A stretch of 64,000 nt of DNA from Membranipora membranacea (taxonomy: Eukaryota; Bryozoa; Gymnolaemata; Cheilostomatida; Membraniporidae). This document shows positions 60,132 to 64,000 of this stretch, one piece after another. The stretch covers positions 25,482,001-25,546,000 of the forward strand of contig OU612068.1 in the NCBI GenBank assembly GCA_914767715.1, read 5' to 3'. The position numbers and the translations under genes were made by a program. Positions within the stretch are counted from its first letter, which is position 1; every line of letters begins with the position of its first letter. The notes beneath the pieces are model-generated. The model saw only the letters and a program-made list of their open reading frames with translations, ran no database searches and was not told the origin of the DNA.

Positions 60132-60255
60132 TTTAAGCGCATAAACGCTGTCGGGATAGCTGGTAGTAGCATTTCATTACCAACCACTTGGTTGGGAAAG
60201 TGGTTGATAATGACATGCTACTACCAGCTATACCGACAGCGTTTAAGCGCTTAAA
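60132..60255. mobile_element. Hairpin MITE-like element, 58-bp arms, 8-nt loop
   Basis: Arms 60132-60189 and 60198-60255 pair with about four mismatches. A degenerate relative lies at 57191-57240, so this is a dispersed family. The ends read tttaagcgc. Confidence 0.8.
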
Positions 60256-60410
60256 ATACTCAAAGAGCCAGACTCCTTGAACAACTATAAGACATGATTG
60301 CCAACATAATAATTGAAAGTTGAACGGAATATCTCCATAACAGAACACAAAAGGATGAATTCCATTGTAAGTTGTCCTATTTTGAATGAAACACTTACAA
60401 GTTTACAGAA

Positions 60411-62881
60411 CTAGTCTATGTTCTTTGTTCCTGCTACTGTTCCTGCTGATGAATCTGAGTTTCTGGTGAGTTTAGGCACCCACTCCTGTAAAACAGATTG
60501 ATACTGAGCATCAATTTATCATTTATTTGGAAGATAGCTGGAAAAAAAGTCAGCATTGATGGATTGGAACCGAAATGCCGATGAGAATAGTTGCTAACTT
60601 TTGTAAACTGTACATTTTGATGGAAGTTTAAGTTACTTTCTTACTTCTGGAAACAATAATTTTTTTTTTTTTCAATCAGAGATCAGTGTTTGAAAGAGTT
60701 GAATGCTATGTTCATAACAATTCATATATTAAATATAGTTTGTATAAAGTAAAATTAGATTTTTTACCTTTTGGTTGGACATTGTAATGGAATGATGTAG
60801 CTCTGATCATCTCAGACGTTTGAAGGTTGTCTTCGCAAGTCAATATTGACTTCAGAAATCACTTCTTCACATAGCCCTGTAAAAAAGAGTTGTTTGTAAA
60901 CTATTAACGTATAGAAGAATTAATAGTGGATTCAAAGAGTAACCGGTTAATCCTTGGTGGGAGTAACTGTCAACCATCGCAGTAAAGCATAACCAATGAC
61001 AGAATGCAGATGAATTTACACTCAGATGTGTGCCCGATTATACAGCCTATTACCAATTGGTTCATTCACAGAATTGATAGTCATAAATGTGCACAAAATG
61101 GGACAAAACTCCTTTTGTGCACAAATATTATAGACACTCATTTGCAATCATTGTTGTTGGGAGTTGCATGTTGACGAAAAGTAAGAGGACAACTACCTGA
61201 TTTTTATAAAATATTGAAGTGGTAAATCTATTATCAAATTACAGATTGATATGGTTGAGCTCATTAAGATAAAACTGACCTTTCCTCTCAGGCTGACTGA
61301 TATCCTTACAGTCGAATTCTCTATGAGTTGATAACAGCTGGTTCTGTTTGTGTTGCAGGAGTGGTATAACTTCGGTAACACGCCTCAGTCCCCATCGCAC
61401 TCTTTGTTTCAATCTATCAACCTGTCAGTAAAAATACGTTTGTAATGTGAAACTTGCCAAAAAAACAGGCTAACTGCATACCTGACAAGTCTCCCTTTCT
61501 GGTAGGGAGCCTCCCAGCTTTTAGGGTCTTTTCCACCCCCTCTCTATCTCCCTTTTTCCTCCCTTTTTCAGCTTCCTCTACCCAGAAAGCCTTTTGAGCT
61601 TCTTTTTGCAAGGGAAACTACGTTTTCCTACCTCAACAGTGCATATACCTGTGTAATTGCTTATTACCATTACTGCTTATGTGTAAAATCAGGTAAAATG
61701 ACGCAATTTGTAATATGAGAGCTCAAGTTTTGGCTTAGAAATATGACAAACGAGGGCTGAATTGGCTGAATAGTGCCGGCACTGCAGGACGCAGAGCCGA
61801 ATTCCGGGTTGGGAGTTTGTCCGCGGAGACCTCCTGATTTCTGGGTCTACCAACTTGTCATGTATGGCTAACTGCTAAACTAGCTGAGAGGCCTTCAGGG
61901 TTATAGTAACCTGCTTCGGCATCAGCATACATTAATAGTCTGGTACAGAGAAGAAAGATACCAAGTTAATTTCCAAAGTTCACTTCAATATAATTATGAC
62001 TATTGCTCCACGCAAATCTTAGCTCACAACCTTTTTAGATAATGATTATGCTGAGCATTGCTGCTCAGGTCAGAGTTCTAATTTAGATTTGTAAAATCAA
62101 GTGTTAATTTTTAGCATCAACTTACATTGAGATCATCATGCTCATGTCAGCGATATCTGTGGAGCCATGTGCAGTGAATGTTCACTTTATTCAGTGTAGT
62201 CCTTGTCAACAAATCTCCATCTGCTGCTCTGTTTGTCCCACACAGTAAGCCATATCATGGCGCAGTACGTCAGTATCATACTGTAAGGTATAATGTATAA
62301 CATTACGGAAACGTTGTTAAATCACCAGTAATTATGGTTCATAAGAATAATTTTTCTATGTTGTGATTTAGACAAGTTGCAGAAACAGTTTTAAACGTGA
62401 GTTTATTACCAAATAGTCGTAAGTCAACGCGATGAATGGTATTTCCCGGATGATCTGTGAATGGATTTTTAAGCATCGCCACAAAAAACTTGCTTTAAAT
62501 CTGGTATAAACGCAATAATACATTGAATACTATTCAGTTACTGCCAAGTGACCATGGGTTGGCTTGAACATATAAACAAAATCACATCTCATATGTTCAT
62601 GCGTCTTTTGAAAATCGGACATGGCAAGCCATTTTTTGTTTCCAGTTCCTCTTATTTGTTAACCCATATTGAACTGCAAAAAAAATTGTTTGAGCATGAT
62701 TTTGTTGTTGAAATTACCTCATTTGTCGCCAAGATAATTTACGTCATGTATTGCATAGAGAGAGGAGAGCTGGGCAGGTTGTCTGAGTTGGCCAGACGTT
62801 CTGCCAAGGCTATAGAAAAAGTGAGTTAAAATAAATAAAAAAATTCACTACTCTCTTACCATGATTGTGGACCTGCTTTTG
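60411..62881 (-). CDS. Possible small spliced gene, exons supported by splice sites only
   Basis: I do not recognise the product. Candidate exons with AG/GT borders: 62860-62881 (ends exactly in ATG before GTAAGAG), 61280-61421, 60768-60876 and 60411-60485. Joining the first three in frame gives a 69-residue basic protein starting MVDRLKQRVRWGLRRV and ending in DLRRQPSNV at a TGA (60812-60814). The 142-bp exon is open in that frame and has charged, helix-like composition. A second small frame (MSNQKEWVPKL...) starts in the third exon and crosses into the fourth, ending at TAG 60411-60413. Either one or neither may be translated. A long non-coding RNA or the 3' end of a larger gene are alternatives. 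Confidence 0.3.
62548..62829 (+). CDS. Unrecognised 93-codon ORF, possible exon
   Basis: It is open from an ATG at 62548 to a TAA at 62827-62829, with a GTGAGT donor at 62821 just before the stop. The protein would have amphipathic, Leu-rich segments and the end ELARRSAKAIEK. No homology is known to me, and chance ORFs near this size occur elsewhere in the window. Confidence 0.15.
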   Translation: MTMGWLEHINKITSHMFMRLLKIGHGKPFFVSSSSYLLTHIELQKKLFEHDFVVEITSFVAKIIYVMYCIERGELGRLSELARRSAKAIEKVS

Positions 62882-64000
62882 CTGCCAGATAAGTAATAGC
62901 CTTCTCTGTACATCTCAACTACTTCTGTTGCAAGAATCCCTGATCTTCTGTCAGCTGTGTCGGAAAGTCAGCGACGCTCCAGCTATTATTACTGAAATTT
63001 GTCTAGCCTCAGTACTAACAATCTTAAGAAAATGGAGTTTTGTAGTCAGATAGTAAATAGCATACTCCGTACCATAAGGGATAACTCTATGCTCCGTACA
63101 CACTAAACTTCTCTATCTGTTGTAATTGTCTCTGCACTTCTGCTAGCTTGTGTCAGAAGGTCAGTTGAACTCCAGCTTTTATACATGAATATGCTTAGCC
63201 TAAGTACTAATAATCATGAGAATATTAAATCTACCCGCAGTAGAAGCATGTGTGATTAGCTGCAAACACAGTGGATCCAATGCTACAGGATATATCTATT
63301 GGTTTCTAGGTCAAGCCAATCAACTAGCTCCACCTGTTTGGTCTATAGGTATCCCTGTACCCATCATACCTGGCTACACACTATTGTTGACATGAGAATT
63401 TCATCATAAAACCAAGACCCTCTAGAAAATTTCATATTATTGTGGGGACACTGAAAGATGATTCACACAAGTGTAAGTTTTTTCCTGGTACGCTAGATCT
63501 CTAGGATATAGATATATATATATATATTTATTTATATACTTTATTACTAGATTATAATGGGTCAAGTACAACAAAATCAATGCCGCCGTGTCTAACAAAC
63601 TCAGTTCTCAATAAACTCTATTTTTAGTTATTAAATGAGAGGAATGCAGGTTTTAGACCAAAAAATACAGGTTAATCTATAGTATCTCAAGGCATTAATC
63701 TGAAGTCTCAGGTCAAGATCCAAATTATCTCCCACTGTTCACCATGCCGAATTCAAAATTAACTGACAAACTCCCCGGTAATTAAGTACATTCTCCAGAA
63801 TAGTAGTTCGAAGCACAAGTCTGTATTTGTTGTTGTACACCTAACTTCAGAGCAGCAAGCGAGGCCAAGCCAACTAACAGTAGAATAACAATTTATATGT
63901 TCTACTCTCTGTACAGTCTTTCTTACAGTACTGCTTCATGGCTTTTATCAATTCGATTGTCTATTTTACAAATCAAGTGAAGACATTTTGCTCATGAAGG
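62882..64000. other. Right edge, no gene seen
   Basis: AT-rich, with a short AT microsatellite near 63510-63530. I find no coding exon that I can support. Confidence 0.4.

Larger units (their letters stand above)
53982..60410. other. Non-coding AT-rich region upstream of the SLC5 gene
   Basis: I see no supported gene. The SLC5 promoter should be at its left edge. It contains short hairpins, two sets of diverged direct duplications and a foldback element. A 29-codon open stretch ending at a GTGAGT near 58458 on the plus strand has no convincing acceptor. Confidence 0.45.

Noticed and set aside
1-64000. CRISPR arrays, operons, bacterial promoters or rRNA genes
   Set aside because: None seen; splice sites and gene families show nuclear animal DNA.

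Overview
This is animal (metazoan) genomic DNA, most likely from an invertebrate. It is AT-rich, has spliceosomal introns with clear GT-AG borders, and carries animal gene families (collagen, C-type lectin-like receptor, SLC5 symporter, DPCD, GID8, HMCES), LINE and hAT-like transposons and many small foldback elements. I cannot assign a phylum. All exon models were built by hand from splice sites and reading phase, without alignments.

Layout. (1) 3-6461, plus strand: the 3' part of a giant collagen-like gene. Its Gly-X-Y frame has no internal Met, and every other long ORF over it is a shadow. (2) 8080-18654, minus: a six-exon gene for a 253-residue protein I do not recognise; its introns hold tandem repeats. 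(3) 19909-27339, minus: a twelve-exon gene for a 965-residue type I membrane protein with a signal peptide, a C-type lectin-like domain, a Thr/Ser-rich stalk, one membrane span and a basic tail. (4) 28058-33145, minus: HMCES (SRAP abasic-site shield) in eight exons. (5) 33704-34312, plus: an intronless DPCD, head-to-head with HMCES. (6) 34601-37088, minus: GID8 (CTLH E3 ligase subunit), tail-to-tail with DPCD. (7) 40520-53981, minus: an SLC5-family sodium/solute symporter in fifteen exons, with two frame breaks and one ambiguous junction. Its 4-kb intron 12 holds a 5'-truncated LINE that was itself split by a 2,564-bp hAT-like foldback element with an 8-bp target duplication. (8) 54-64 kb: mostly non-coding, with diverged duplications, hairpin elements and a possible small spliced gene at 60411-62881.

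The neighbouring genes show no joint pathway. HMCES, DPCD and GID8 form a compact block with short spacers; the HMCES/DPCD gap is a likely shared promoter. In the three multi-exon genes HMCES, CTLD receptor and GID8 every exon phase closes exactly, so base quality looks good. That makes the breaks in the SLC5 gene noteworthy. The most unusual items are the intronless GQPG collagen with long internal duplications, the novel lectin-like receptor architecture, the HMCES acidic insert and 23-bp microexon, and the nested transposon.
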